NCBI RefSeq assembly: GCF_003026495.1
Contig: NZ_PYMA01000015.1
Span: 84,327 to 148,326 of the forward strand
Reading direction: 5' to 3'
Origin: Photobacterium sanctipauli
GTDB lineage: Bacteria > Pseudomonadota > Gammaproteobacteria > Enterobacterales > Vibrionaceae
Length of the DNA stretch: 64,000 nt
This document shows, one piece after another, positions 1 through 7,896 of the stretch. Every line of letters starts with the position of its first letter. Within the stretch, counting starts at the first letter, position 1. The notes under the pieces were generated by a model, which was not told where the DNA came from, ran no database searches, and was given only the letters and a program-made list of their open reading frames with translations. Position numbers and translations under genes: made by a program.

Positions 1-1
1 T

Positions 2-1228
2 GTGAACCACTTCAAGTTTGTATATCAACTAGTTAAGCACGAGGTTAGTACAACAGATTTGTTCATACTCTCCGTTCTTGCTACAAAGTACGGCAAGATA
101 TACGAGCATATTAAGAGTGAACCATACCAATATACGAGCCAACATAATGGGAAAAACTTCTGGCTAACCAGCACAGATAAAGAACAAGCAGTGCAAGAAG
201 CTAGGGATCGACGAAGCAAAATATACAACTCTATGGATATGCCTAACGATAACCCCATCGAAGGGCTTCTTGAAGAGATTTTTCCGTCTATCGGAAGGAG
301 TTTCCACTACAACTCTTATGGTGTTGACGACGCAGATGCGGCAGGTCGCGTTGATAGTATCGACCGTCTGTCAACGGCACTCCATATTGGTACTCCTCGC
401 GGGCTATGCTCCGATGAGGATGTTCGCAGGTTCATTGAAAATGCCGAAGAGAACATGGATGCACTGGAAAGTGCTATAAACGGCAACGCAACCTCTCGCT
501 TCTTGGAGCTATACGGGTTCCAGCTTGAGAATAAACAACATAACCCTGAGCACTGCATCGACAACCTAAGTAAGTTAGCTGAAGTATTGATGGCAAATAA
601 TCTATTCAATCAACCTAGCGACCTTTTTAGCGATATGTTTGTCAAAGTTAGCCATTATAAAGCTCTGTGTGGCCTTGTTCGCAAAATTGTCCGCATTGCC
701 GAAGATAAAGTAACGTTATTGAATAAGGCCATAGATGAGCTAGCTCTACTACCATTCGTGTCCGAATCAGTACAGTTAATGGTAAGGCAACATACGGGCT
801 CTTCTGAATCACAATGGCTTTCAGAGAGTGATGCGACTGCAGTCTTTGACACATACTCAGCTGCCGCAGAACAAGCTCTCACACAAAATCAGCTTAACTC
901 GAAAATCCTTGAGTATCATGTTATATCGCCTCTTTGGGTAAGTGGAACAGAGACTGGAAAAAGAATTCTGAGTGCCATAGACCAGAATGATGTGCTACGA
1001 ATAGGTTATCTTCTAATTGGTGAAATAGGTGCATCTTCTTCTAATGGTACTTATCTATCAGTCAATCTCGAGAAGGCCAGTTCTAGTGTTAATGTACTGA
1101 CTCTAAAGGAAGAGGCGCAAACGCAACTAGAGTTAACTAAAGATCCGCTGGATAGAGCCATTTTGCTTAGTACTCATGATGGTCTAAAGCACTATGTCAG
1201 TGATGGCACTATTAAAAGCGACTTCTAA
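2..1228 (+). CDS. C-terminal part of a probable KAP-family P-loop NTPase
   Basis: The reading frame is already open at the window edge, so the GTG at position 2 is probably an internal codon and the true start lies outside. The 408 visible residues contain no Walker motifs. The opening stretch (about residues 8-40, with DLFILSVL and KIYEHIKSEP) resembles the segment that follows the NTPase core in KAP-family proteins, where a 'xDLxxLExLRxFxPxxYExI' pattern is usual. Another KAP-like landmark is the short segment LLEEIFP near residue 90. The remainder is helical and soluble, with no signal peptide or membrane segment. KAP NTPases occur in phage-defence loci such as Qat and in mobile islands. 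The recombinase remnant just downstream fits an island end. The family call is an inference from the C-terminal pattern alone. Confidence 0.5.
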   Translation: MNHFKFVYQLVKHEVSTTDLFILSVLATKYGKIYEHIKSEPYQYTSQHNGKNFWLTSTDKEQAVQEARDRRSKIYNSMDMPNDNPIEGLLEEIFPSIGRSFHYNSYGVDDADAAGRVDSIDRLSTALHIGTPRGLCSDEDVRRFIENAEENMDALESAINGNATSRFLELYGFQLENKQHNPEHCIDNLSKLAEVLMANNLFNQPSDLFSDMFVKVSHYKALCGLVRKIVRIAEDKVTLLNKAIDELALLPFVSESVQLMVRQHTGSSESQWLSESDATAVFDTYSAAAEQALTQNQLNSKILEYHVISPLWVSGTETGKRILSAIDQNDVLRIGYLLIGEIGASSSNGTYLSVNLEKASSSVNVLTLKEEAQTQLELTKDPLDRAILLSTHDGLKHYVSDGTIKSDF

Positions 1229-1298
1229 TAAGTGCTGATAAGGCAAATTCGTATTAACATTATGTGGATAAGCTTTTAGTCTAAATTGATTTGGGGCA

Positions 1299-1326
1299 CA
1301 GGCTTCTCAAAGAATCGAGAAGCCTG
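1299..1326. terminator. 10-bp perfect hairpin after the KAP-like gene
   Basis: The arms caggcttctc and gagaagcctg pair perfectly around an 8-nt loop, 70 bp after the stop codon of the KAP-like gene and just beyond the end of the recombinase remnant. There is no clear T-run on either side. It may be a weak bidirectional terminator between convergent units or a structured recombination site. Confidence 0.4.
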
Positions 1327-1337
1327 CAAAATCATAC

Positions 1338-1627
1338 TTAGCAATCAGTTTGCTCCGAAAGCCTCAAGGCATCCTCTAGCTCAACACCTAGATAGCGAAT
1401 AGTGTTATCCAACTTCGAATGCCCTAGCAATAATTGTACAGCCCTAATGTTCTTCGTCCTGGCATAAATGAGCGTGGCTTTGGTACGTCGCATGGAATGT
1501 GTCCCATATTATTTGGATTCAGGCCTAGCTTATCAGCCCAGCATCTGATGATTGAACGATAATACGAGTAGCTTATGGGCATCCCTTTTCGACGAGTACT
1601 TGGAAATAGGTAACTGCTTGCTTTCAA
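1338..1627 (-). pseudogene. Tyrosine recombinase (phage-type integrase) remnant, 5'-truncated and frameshifted
   Basis: This minus-strand fragment encodes the catalytic C-terminus of a tyrosine recombinase in two frames. The upstream frame reads YLFPSTRRKGMPISYSYYR and runs to about 1507. After one missing base near 1505-1515 (the 'NNYGTHSMR' region) the other frame continues with HSMRRTKA, LLLGHSKLDN and TIRYLG. These carry the expected catalytic Arg, the second His and the Tyr nucleophile. It ends with the stop at 1338-1340. The N-terminal SAM-like domain and first catalytic Arg are absent, because the ankyrin gene abuts at 1639. The protein cannot be functional as written. A sequencing error could explain the missing base but not the missing N-terminus. 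Confidence 0.8.
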
Positions 1628-1638
1628 GTGAGGCTGAA

Positions 1639-2304
1639 TTAGTACAAGTGACGGCTTAGTATCGATGTAATTTTGGTTAACCCTCTTTTTCTGGCATGCT
1701 GGATTGCAGTCATTCCATCTCGGTCGGCGATACCAGCATCGGCACCATGCTCCAGCAATAACTGCACTACTTTTTGATAGGTCGGGGTATCGCGACCCAG
1801 AATCGCCACTTCCAATAAAGCCGTCCAGCCAAGGTTGTTAACATGATCAATATTGGTACGCCCGTCGTTTAACAGTATTGCTACGGTTTCCAGATGACCT
1901 TTTTCAGCCGCAGGTATTAAAGCCGTACCACCGTAGTAATTAACCCTCTCAAAATCAACATCACCTTTTAGCAGAGCCTTAAGGGCATCATTTTTTCCTT
2001 TGGCGCCTGCCATTAAAAAAGGCGTGAAGTTTATAGAGTCGTAACTAGCGCGTTGATTTACATCGGCACCTTGATGAATTAGCCAGGCCACCATTTTGCC
2101 ATCATCATTCTCGGTTGCGATATAAAGCGCGGATTTGCCGTCACTCGATTGAGCACTGATACATTCTGAGGTGGTAGATAGCGCCATTAACTCAGGAAGA
2201 TTTCCTGAGGCTACGTTTTGCAGCCACTCATGGCAGTCAGTCTTTTTTGCTATCACTGATGCACTCATCAGAATTAAAACCAAGCCGAGTAACGTTTTCA
2301 TCAT
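1639..2304 (-). CDS. Exported ankyrin-repeat protein
   Basis: The 221-residue protein starts with a typical Sec signal peptide (Met-Met-Lys-Thr, hydrophobic core, predicted cleavage after VIA at about residue 19), so it is probably periplasmic. From about residue 55 to the end there are four to five ankyrin repeats. Recognisable units include KSALYIATENDDGKMVAWL, GGTALIPAAEKGHLETVAIL and GWTALLEVAI. Ankyrin repeats mediate protein-protein contacts and give no enzymatic clue. Small periplasmic ankyrin proteins occur in many proteobacteria, some linked to catalase or oxidative stress, but nothing here supports a specific partner. It is transcribed alone. Its 3' end touches the recombinase remnant, so it may mark the chromosomal side of the island junction. 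Confidence 0.85.
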   Translation of the reverse strand: MMKTLLGLVLILMSASVIAKKTDCHEWLQNVASGNLPELMALSTTSECISAQSSDGKSALYIATENDDGKMVAWLIHQGADVNQRASYDSINFTPFLMAGAKGKNDALKALLKGDVDFERVNYYGGTALIPAAEKGHLETVAILLNDGRTNIDHVNNLGWTALLEVAILGRDTPTYQKVVQLLLEHGADAGIADRDGMTAIQHARKRGLTKITSILSRHLY

Positions 2305-2399
2305 TGACCTCTCTTAATTGTTCCGAACCAGAATCAGTTGTATTGCTAACCGATTGAGCACAGCCAAAATAACGAAAGTGCGTTACTCAAACCTTACCT

Positions 2400-2423
2400 G
2401 AGCATTACCGTATTGTAATGCTC
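2400..2423. other. Hairpin in the 2305-2701 intergenic gap
   Basis: The arms gagcattac and gtaatgctc pair perfectly around a 6-nt loop, roughly midway between the divergent ankyrin and ABM genes. No T-run follows, so it may be an operator or a structured DNA site rather than a terminator. Nothing else in this gap could be assigned, and no convincing gene was seen. Confidence 0.3.
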
Positions 2424-2701
2424 TTCGCGGTAACACTATATTACGTTCAGCTTACTAGAAAATCAGCGATATAGAACAATGCACACATAGTTAAAGGCAT
2501 CTTAGGCATATCGCGTGCAATACGGCATGTCCATGAGCACGCCATTTCATCTTCTTTCCACATCTGAAATTCCCCCTTGCTGACAGAGGTAAGGTTAGTC
2601 ACGACTAGCTCGAACGACCACATTTCGTTCCCCAACGAAATATCACTATTTAAAGTCGTTATAGTAGACACAACTATTAAGTAAAATTGAATGAGAACAA
2701 A

Positions 2702-3046
2702 ATGATTGCCGTAATTTTCGAAGTTCAAATAGCCGATGGTAAAACGTCTGAATACCTGGACATCGCCAATGATATCAAGCCATTACTATCAGAAATTAAG
2801 GGGTTTATATCAGTAGAGCGTTTTCAAAGCCTTACTAATGAGAGAAAGGTTCTTTCTTTGTCATTTTGGCAAGATGAAGAATCAATAAAAGAATGGAGAG
2901 CTTTGGAGTCACACAGGTTTGCACAATCAAAAGGACGTGGTGGTGTGTTCGAAAACTATAGACTAAGGGTTGCAGGTGTAATGAGAGATTATGGCATGCA
3001 CAATCGCTCCGAAGCCCCAAAAGATAGTATCGAGGCTCACGGGTGA
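2702..3046 (+). CDS. Antibiotic biosynthesis monooxygenase (ABM) domain protein
   Basis: A 114-residue single-domain protein of the ABM ferredoxin-like fold. The family's landmarks are present: an N-terminal beta strand (MIAVIFEVQI), the helix with the conserved 'GF' turn (IKGFISVERFQS), SLSFWQDEESIKEW, and a His in ESHRFAQSKG. ABM proteins are small dimeric enzymes that oxidise quinones or degrade haem, or have unknown roles; the substrate cannot be read here. The ATG at 2702 is chosen because family members begin at the first strand; an in-frame TTG at 2687 adds five residues. The ArsR-type regulator starts 84 bp downstream on the same strand, so the two may be co-transcribed and co-regulated. 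Confidence 0.8.
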   Translation: MIAVIFEVQIADGKTSEYLDIANDIKPLLSEIKGFISVERFQSLTNERKVLSLSFWQDEESIKEWRALESHRFAQSKGRGGVFENYRLRVAGVMRDYGMHNRSEAPKDSIEAHG

Positions 3047-3130
3047 TGTATCAACCGTTAGTAAGCAATTGATAGTTGCAACTAATAACTGTACTTTGAT
3101 TGAATGACAGCGAGTTAGGCAACCTTAGAT

Positions 3131-3838
3131 TTGAGCAAACAAAATACCTTTTCCACAGAATCAGAAAACTATAGCCAGGAAGAAGGCATGGCAGCACTAG
3201 CGGCTGCTATGTCGGACGCTTCTCGGATGAAAATTTTATGTGCATTAATGGATGGAAGAGCTTGGACGGCGACTGAATTAAGTGCCGTCGCTAACATTGC
3301 GGCATCTACTACCAGCTCTCACCTGTCTCGTCTGGTAAAAGCCAACCTTGTGACATGTTTATCACAAGGACGGCATAGATATTTTCGCCTTTACAGTAGT
3401 AGTATTGCCTCACTACTAGAAAATATGATGGGAGTGACTTTCCAAGCAAGCAACCCATCACGTTCAAAAGTACCTGAAGAGCTATTAAAAGCAAGGACCT
3501 GTTATGACCATTTAGCCGGTGAAATTGCAGTCAAATTGTACGACTCTCTAGTAACCAATGGTTGGATTGAAAATGATGGCAGTGACCTTACACTGCAAGG
3601 GAAAGAAAAACTGTTACAGCTAGGCATCAAACTTGATGCTAAAACCAAACGCAAGAAGTGTTGCCCATGCTTGGACTGGAGCGAAAGAAAATTCCACGTC
3701 GGCGGCTTTTTAGGTGCATCCCTACTCAACTTTTTTGAAAGCCATCACTGGATAGAAAAAGTGCCCGGATACAGAGAAGTGATTATTACACCCAAAGGTC
3801 ACCAAGGGCTTCATCGGCATTTTCTCATTGATATATAG
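3131..3838 (+). CDS. ArsR/SmtB-family transcriptional regulator with C-terminal extension
   Basis: The N-terminal half (about residues 20-100) is an ArsR winged helix-turn-helix. The pattern MSDASRMKILCALMDG is followed by WTATELS and the recognition region AASTTSSHLSRLVKANLV, then the wing QGRHRYFRL. A second ~130-residue domain follows, with a KKCCPCLDWSERK segment whose Cys cluster could bind a metal or sense a thiol/redox signal. That layout is typical of the longer ArsR proteins rather than of the short metal sensors. The start is a TTG at 3131 with a poor ribosome-binding site. An ATG at 3188, behind a purine-rich GGAAGAAGG, is a credible alternative that would remove 19 residues but keep the DNA-binding domain. 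It follows the ABM gene. Confidence 0.82.
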   Translation: MSKQNTFSTESENYSQEEGMAALAAAMSDASRMKILCALMDGRAWTATELSAVANIAASTTSSHLSRLVKANLVTCLSQGRHRYFRLYSSSIASLLENMMGVTFQASNPSRSKVPEELLKARTCYDHLAGEIAVKLYDSLVTNGWIENDGSDLTLQGKEKLLQLGIKLDAKTKRKKCCPCLDWSERKFHVGGFLGASLLNFFESHHWIEKVPGYREVIITPKGHQGLHRHFLIDI

Positions 3839-3859
3839 CTTCACTTTGTGAGAAGAAAC

Positions 3860-4642
3860 TCATCGCTTATCAGTGCATATATTAGAGATTCTATCTTCTA
3901 TATAAACAACTAACTCTTTAACTTGATCTTGTTTGTCTTCCCAAATATCGGGCACTTCACCTAGATAACCTAATCGTGCATAGCGCATCATCACACTGTG
4001 GTCCGGCTCGAGCATCGCTTCGGCCCATTGTGCTGCAGCATCTTTAGAGACAATTTTGCCATTAGCTAGGGTAAACCACATTCTCGCTAGTGTGAGTAAA
4101 ACATTCCTTTCATCCCCCTGAAAGCTCTCAACTAAACCGGGAAGCGAATCTTTCATAGCCTTATAGATATAATTCATAGGTATAGGCTTGATCACTTCAG
4201 AGGCATCCAGCCCACTCAACGTTAAACTACTATCAAGCACTTTTTTAAGCACTATTGCCAAGTCTGCCTCGTTGCATGGTTCGTCAATGTGCCCATTCTC
4301 GAAGCTCTCTCTTAGCCACTCTCCATAAATGAACTCAAGCCGCGGTGGGTAAATAACCGGGTCAACACTGGTTCGTGTGACGATTGATATTTCTAGCGGC
4401 CTAACAAACTTGCCATTGCCAATACTTCCTGAAATATCTAGCAGTATAGCTACCAACTTTTCTTTTTCTTTGGCCGTCGGTTCTCGGTCAAGAACAACTA
4501 AAAGATCTACATCACTTTTAGGCTTTAGCCCACCCACTACTGTAGATCCAAATAGGTATATTCCAACAACTGAGTTGGAAAACAGCTCTAGTAAAGTCTC
4601 TTTTGCTTGCTTGGCTTCTTGCGGCAAAAAATTCTGATTCAT
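3860..4642 (-). CDS. AadA-like aminoglycoside nucleotidyltransferase (ANT(3'')/(9) type)
   Basis: The 260-residue protein has the length and domain order of streptomycin/spectinomycin adenylyltransferases. The nucleotidyltransferase motif is LFGSTVVGGLKPKSDVDLL (residues about 30-48), with the Gly-Ser and the two metal-binding Asp residues. It is followed by RPLEISIV, PPRLEFIYGEWLR, and a C-terminal helical domain with DERNVLLTLARMW and VSKDAAAQWA. These are signature blocks of the AadA family, which transfers AMP from ATP to the 3''-OH of streptomycin and/or the 9-OH of spectinomycin. The substrate range cannot be told from sequence. No attC site, integrase or insertion sequence flanks it, so it looks chromosomal and resident rather than a cassette. 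It is convergent with the ArsR gene. Confidence 0.88.
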   Translation of the reverse strand: MNQNFLPQEAKQAKETLLELFSNSVVGIYLFGSTVVGGLKPKSDVDLLVVLDREPTAKEKEKLVAILLDISGSIGNGKFVRPLEISIVTRTSVDPVIYPPRLEFIYGEWLRESFENGHIDEPCNEADLAIVLKKVLDSSLTLSGLDASEVIKPIPMNYIYKAMKDSLPGLVESFQGDERNVLLTLARMWFTLANGKIVSKDAAAQWAEAMLEPDHSVMMRYARLGYLGEVPDIWEDKQDQVKELVVYIEDRISNICTDKR

Positions 4643-4753
4643 ATAATATTTTTACTAATTACATTTTATGAAAAGGGAGCTAAATTAAGCTCCCCTATAC
4701 TTATCAGGCTATGAACATCGAAGTTCTTTTGGCATTTTCGCCTTTATATCAGC

Positions 4754-5140
4754 TTATGAGCAATTAATTGGCTGCTTACCCTGATACTCAGGGCCTGCTG
4801 CGGCAACGAAAGCCATTTCTACCAGTAAATCTGGGTTCGCCAGTTCGACCTTAACACAGGCACGGCTTGGTGCGCAGCCTTCTGGTAGCCAAGCTTCCCA
4901 CGCCACATTCAAGGCGTCGAAGTTGGCAAAGTCCGTTACGTAAATCGTCACCGAAACCAGTTTTGACTTGTCGCTACCCACGCTCGCTAGCATCTCTTCT
5001 GCCTGAGCAAAGATCTGATTTACCTGCCCTGTCATATCGGCACTGGTATCTGCCTCGGCTACTTCAACAAAGTGCGCCATGCCGTTGCAAATTGTTACGT
5101 CTGACCAACGGGCTGTTGGGTTTATGCGTTGAACATCCAT
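4754..5140 (-). CDS. RidA/YjgF/Rut family protein
   Basis: A 128-residue protein of the Rid superfamily of small trimeric deaminases. RidA itself hydrolyses reactive 2-aminoacrylate/imine intermediates released by PLP enzymes. Visible landmarks are the N-terminal WSDVTICNGMAHF strand pair, the central helix with QVNQIFAQAEEML, VSVTIYVTDFANFDALN and the C-terminal SRACVKVELANPDLLVEM. The last block contains the Arg that binds the substrate carboxylate in active RidA proteins and the conserved acidic residue near the end. The sequence departs from canonical RidA in its N-terminus, so a Rid subfamily of unknown substrate is possible. It stands alone, divergent from the acetyltransferase gene. 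Confidence 0.88.
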   Translation of the reverse strand: MDVQRINPTARWSDVTICNGMAHFVEVAEADTSADMTGQVNQIFAQAEEMLASVGSDKSKLVSVTIYVTDFANFDALNVAWEAWLPEGCAPSRACVKVELANPDLLVEMAFVAAAGPEYQGKQPINCS

Positions 5141-5289
5141 TCTCTATTCCTATCGGTGAAACTCTATTAATCACACTTGCCGATACAACAACTTACCGCG
5201 CTAGTAGCAAATGCTTGCCCCTAAAGCTCGGGTTAAGTTACCGTCGGGTAAAGTCTTTTAAAAATCGACACTACTTTATAGGGATGAAG

Positions 5290-5847
5290 ATGAAAACTCA
5301 AAAAGAACGCATGTTGGCTGGCGAAGAATACTGCGGATGGGACGAAGAGCTGATTGGCGATCGCACCCGTTCTAAAATCGTGGTCCAGCGCTACAACCAG
5401 CTGGCGGTCGAGAAGACAGAAGAAGGAAAGGCACTACTTAAAGAGCTGATGCCAAACTGTGGCCAAGTACCTCATGTTGAGCGTCCTTTTGCTGTCGAAT
5501 TTGGCTACAACATCAAGTGCGACGAAAATGTTTTCATCAACCATGGCTGCAACTTCCTAGACTGTGCTGAAATCCGTATCGGTAAAAACGTGTTGTTCGC
5601 GCCGGGTGTCACCATTTCAGCCGTTACCCATCCGCTCAATGCCCTGCAGCGCGATGCCGGTATCGAATACGCCGAGCCTGTTATTATCGGCGACAGCGTC
5701 TGGGTTGGTGCCCACGCCGTTATCGCCCAAGGCGTCACCATTGGCGATGGTGCCGTGATTGCCGCCGGAGCTGTCGTCACCAAAGACGTACCAGCCTACA
5801 CCTTGGTTGGCGGTACACCAGCCAAGGTTATTAAAGAGATTGAGTAA
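5290..5847 (+). CDS. Maltose O-acetyltransferase/nodulation-type hexapeptide acetyltransferase
   Basis: A 185-residue member of the left-handed beta-helix acetyltransferases, which transfer acetyl from acetyl-CoA to a sugar or related hydroxyl. The N-terminal mac domain is present (KERMLAGEEYCGWDEEL, about residues 4-20). It is followed by the hexapeptide repeats INHGCNFLDCAEIRIGKNV and VIIGDSVWVGAHAVIAQGV. The catalytic His lies in ISAVTHPLN, and GTPAKVIKEI closes the fold. The start at 5290 is preferred because AGGGA lies five bases upstream; the neighbouring ATG at 5284 would leave no spacing. Many such proteins accept several sugars, so maltose is only the family's name. It is a single-gene unit with a terminator shortly after the stop. 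Confidence 0.88.
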   Translation: MKTQKERMLAGEEYCGWDEELIGDRTRSKIVVQRYNQLAVEKTEEGKALLKELMPNCGQVPHVERPFAVEFGYNIKCDENVFINHGCNFLDCAEIRIGKNVLFAPGVTISAVTHPLNALQRDAGIEYAEPVIIGDSVWVGAHAVIAQGVTIGDGAVIAAGAVVTKDVPAYTLVGGTPAKVIKEIE

Positions 5848-5864
5848 AGGCTTGTGCTAAAAAA

Positions 5865-5887
5865 ATCCCCCGAATAGCTCGGGGGAT
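5865..5887 (-). terminator. Rho-independent terminator between convergent genes
   Basis: A 9-bp perfect stem (atcccccga / tcgggggat) with a 5-nt loop, preceded on the plus strand by seven A residues. It therefore gives a U-run for minus-strand transcripts of the cytochrome operon. The G/C-rich stem probably also stops the plus-strand acetyltransferase transcript. Confidence 0.85.
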
Positions 5888-5935
5888 CCACCTTAATCAG
5901 CTCTACAAGGTAAATGAGTAATTAAACAACAAGGC

Positions 5936-7258
5936 TTACTTAAGGGTTTGGCTTACCACGTCCCCTTTTGCATCGTCACCAATGCCCACGGTGAACGGGA
6001 AAGTGACATAGTGATAACGGGTGGTTGTTTGGCCGTCATGAATGGCGATATTGAAATCATAGGTACCACCGACTTCCATGATCTTGTCATCTTCCGGGAA
6101 GCCTGTATCTAGCTTGCGCTTGAAGATAACGGTGTACTTGCCATCATTCCATTCAGAGTGAATTTCATTATTCGCCCCGGCAGAGCCTTCAGCAGCACGA
6201 TTTAGGCGGCCCTGGAGCATCTGGCCTTCTTCAATCTTACTGGCATCGTATGGCATGGTGTTCACGCCCTCTATCAGCGCAATGTTCTTGCTTAGATCCG
6301 TCAAGTCTTCTGGGTTTAATGCATAGAAACCAGTCACTGACTTATCGTACATGAACTTAGGTAAGCCTGTTTTCTTATCAAAGTTCCAAGTGAATACCGT
6401 TTTACCGGCATCGTTTAAACGGTATTCCAGTACATAACCATCGTCGGCACTGCCTGTTGGGGCAGAGCGGGTTGAACGCCACTGCATCAAATCGACAAAC
6501 TTGCCGTCTTGCTTCAGCTGGTCGATTTCTTCGCGTGTTTTCACCTTGTCCCAGCTCTCGCCATATCGCTCTGTACGCGTATCTGGCAGGTACTTACGTA
6601 TATCTTTCTGGTTCAACCCGTCCATGCCAATCACCTCTAGCGCTTGCACGTCGCGCATGGTGGCTTGGCCAATATCACGCATCCCTCGGTGGCAAGACAT
6701 CCAACAGCCTTGCTGGGCAAATTCATCAACACTGCCGTCATCAATCATGATTGAGAAGCGATCTTCGTAGATCGGCGTATAAGGGTTTTTACCACGATCA
6801 CCGCCGATGATGGTCCACTTGCCGTTTTCAAACAACAGCGTGTCATGGATTCTTGCAGGGTAAGGCATTTGAGTTTCCCACGTTGCCTTCACGTAAAGGT
6901 GCTCATCATCATTGGCGAACTGAAAATCAACGTCGATCGAGCCTGCTTTTCCGGCCATTTTATCAAGGCGGTCGTGCTTGATAAGTTGCTCGCCCAAGCC
7001 ACGCTCTTCTCCGCTGTGGCAGCTGGTGCAGGTTTTGGTGTCAAAATCAGCCCGCTCTGTCCCCTTGTGGGCTGGCGAGTTAATCCAGTCGTAGGTGATC
7101 AAACCCGGAAAAAACATGGTCTTCTCGATAACGGGAATTTCATTCCAATCAATATCCGGCTTCACATCGTAAACGCTCATGTTATAAGCGTTAGCATTCA
7201 GTGCAGCACCTGATAATAACGCCAATAGCACACCACGCCCCATGATTGTTGGCTTCAT
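5936..7258 (-). CDS. Exported multihaem protein with ethylbenzene-dehydrogenase-type haem-binding domain
   Basis: The 440-residue protein begins with a Sec signal peptide (MKPTIMGRG followed by a hydrophobic core, cleaved near LNANA). A classical c-haem site, CTSCH, sits at about residues 77-81. A second site reads CWMSCH at about 185-190, that is CX3CH rather than CX2CH. The C-terminal half matches the ethylbenzene-dehydrogenase-related haem domain in its blocks (DDGYVLEYRL, EIHSEWNDGKYTVIFKRKL, VGGTYDFNIAIHDG). In that family the gamma subunit binds haem b in the periplasm for DMSO-reductase-like enzymes; here no molybdoenzyme is present. An upstream in-frame ATG at 7276 also has a plausible ribosome-binding site. 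The gene follows cytochrome b561 directly, suggesting a periplasmic electron-transfer pair. Confidence 0.8.
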   Translation of the reverse strand: MKPTIMGRGVLLALLSGAALNANAYNMSVYDVKPDIDWNEIPVIEKTMFFPGLITYDWINSPAHKGTERADFDTKTCTSCHSGEERGLGEQLIKHDRLDKMAGKAGSIDVDFQFANDDEHLYVKATWETQMPYPARIHDTLLFENGKWTIIGGDRGKNPYTPIYEDRFSIMIDDGSVDEFAQQGCWMSCHRGMRDIGQATMRDVQALEVIGMDGLNQKDIRKYLPDTRTERYGESWDKVKTREEIDQLKQDGKFVDLMQWRSTRSAPTGSADDGYVLEYRLNDAGKTVFTWNFDKKTGLPKFMYDKSVTGFYALNPEDLTDLSKNIALIEGVNTMPYDASKIEEGQMLQGRLNRAAEGSAGANNEIHSEWNDGKYTVIFKRKLDTGFPEDDKIMEVGGTYDFNIAIHDGQTTTRYHYVTFPFTVGIGDDAKGDVVSQTLK

Positions 7259-7268
7259 GAACTTTGCC

Positions 7269-7802
7269 TTAAGCATTTTTCTTTACTCCCATCATGCGAA
7301 CCAAAGTGCCGTCTTTCAGTGCAACTTGGTGGTAAATCGTGCCAATACAGTGCATAGCAACCAGTAAATAACAAAAGATTTCGAGGAAGGCATGAATTTG
7401 GTAGGCAAACTCAATCAAGCCTGAATTACGCTCTGCAAAACCGGGAATGGTGAACATACCGAATACCACAGTGTCCTTGGCTTTCGCCAAGCTAATTAGC
7501 AAACCCGATAAGGGCATGCCAAGAGAGATGGCATACATCGAAAGGTGGGCAGAGTGGGCAATGAATTTTTGAAGCTGTGTGCCTTGGGCTGGCGGCTGGC
7601 CTACCCAATTGATCCATGCAATACGGGCAGCAAAAATAACCAGAACCACGACGCCAAGAGATTGGTGAAGATTAAAAGCGAAAGAGTCAGGGATCGGTTC
7701 GAACAACATAATAACCATGGCGACTATAAACGCGATAGCCGACACGATATGCATCACCTTACTCCCTGTACTGAAATGCTCAGTGGGTACAGATACCTTC
7801 AT
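7269..7802 (-). CDS. Cytochrome b561-family membrane haem protein
   Basis: A 177-residue integral membrane protein with four predicted transmembrane helices (about residues 15-35, 42-62, 85-105 and 135-160). Histidines sit where b561/CybB proteins ligate two haems: KVMHIVSA in helix 1, NLHQSLG in helix 2, AHSAHLSMYA in helix 3 and AMHCIG/YHQ at helix 4. Such proteins oxidise quinol and pass electrons to a periplasmic partner. It is the first gene of a two-gene operon, and its stop codon lies 10 bases before the chosen start of the cytochrome gene. The promoter region carries a perfect FNR box 81 bp upstream of the ATG, implying oxygen- or NO-linked control. Confidence 0.87.
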   Translation of the reverse strand: MKVSVPTEHFSTGSKVMHIVSAIAFIVAMVIMLFEPIPDSFAFNLHQSLGVVVLVIFAARIAWINWVGQPPAQGTQLQKFIAHSAHLSMYAISLGMPLSGLLISLAKAKDTVVFGMFTIPGFAERNSGLIEFAYQIHAFLEIFCYLLVAMHCIGTIYHQVALKDGTLVRMMGVKKNA

Positions 7803-7882
7803 AAGTTTTTTTCCTAAGGTTGTTAAAATACTTTGTTCTAACTCTTAGGGGGTATTTTAATTTCTTGGTATCTATTTGATGA

Positions 7883-7896
7883 TTGATAATAATCAA
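7883..7896. promoter_or_regulatory. Perfect FNR-type box upstream of the b561/cytochrome c operon
   Basis: TTGATAATAATCAA matches the FNR/DNR consensus TTGAT-N4-ATCAA at every fixed base. It is centred at about 7889.5. For an activator bound at -41.5 the transcript would start near 7848, leaving a leader of about 46 nt, which is a normal geometry. The same 14-mer occurs at 23823-23836. The rest of the 7803-8197 gap is AT-rich with no gene seen. Confidence 0.8.

Noticed and set aside
2447..2728. Minus-strand 93-residue frame between the ankyrin and ABM genes
   Set aside because: It overlaps the ABM gene start, has no recognisable domain, and its codon pattern looks like an antisense frame.
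3100..3121. GTTAGGC near the ArsR gene as a possible integron attC inverse core
   Set aside because: A matching core site with the paired arms of an attC hairpin was not found, and the aadA-like gene lacks cassette features.
4867..5289. In-frame upstream extension of the hexapeptide acetyltransferase to 4867
   Set aside because: It overlaps the RidA gene on the other strand and lacks the family's usual start; the ATG at 5290 has a proper ribosome-binding site.
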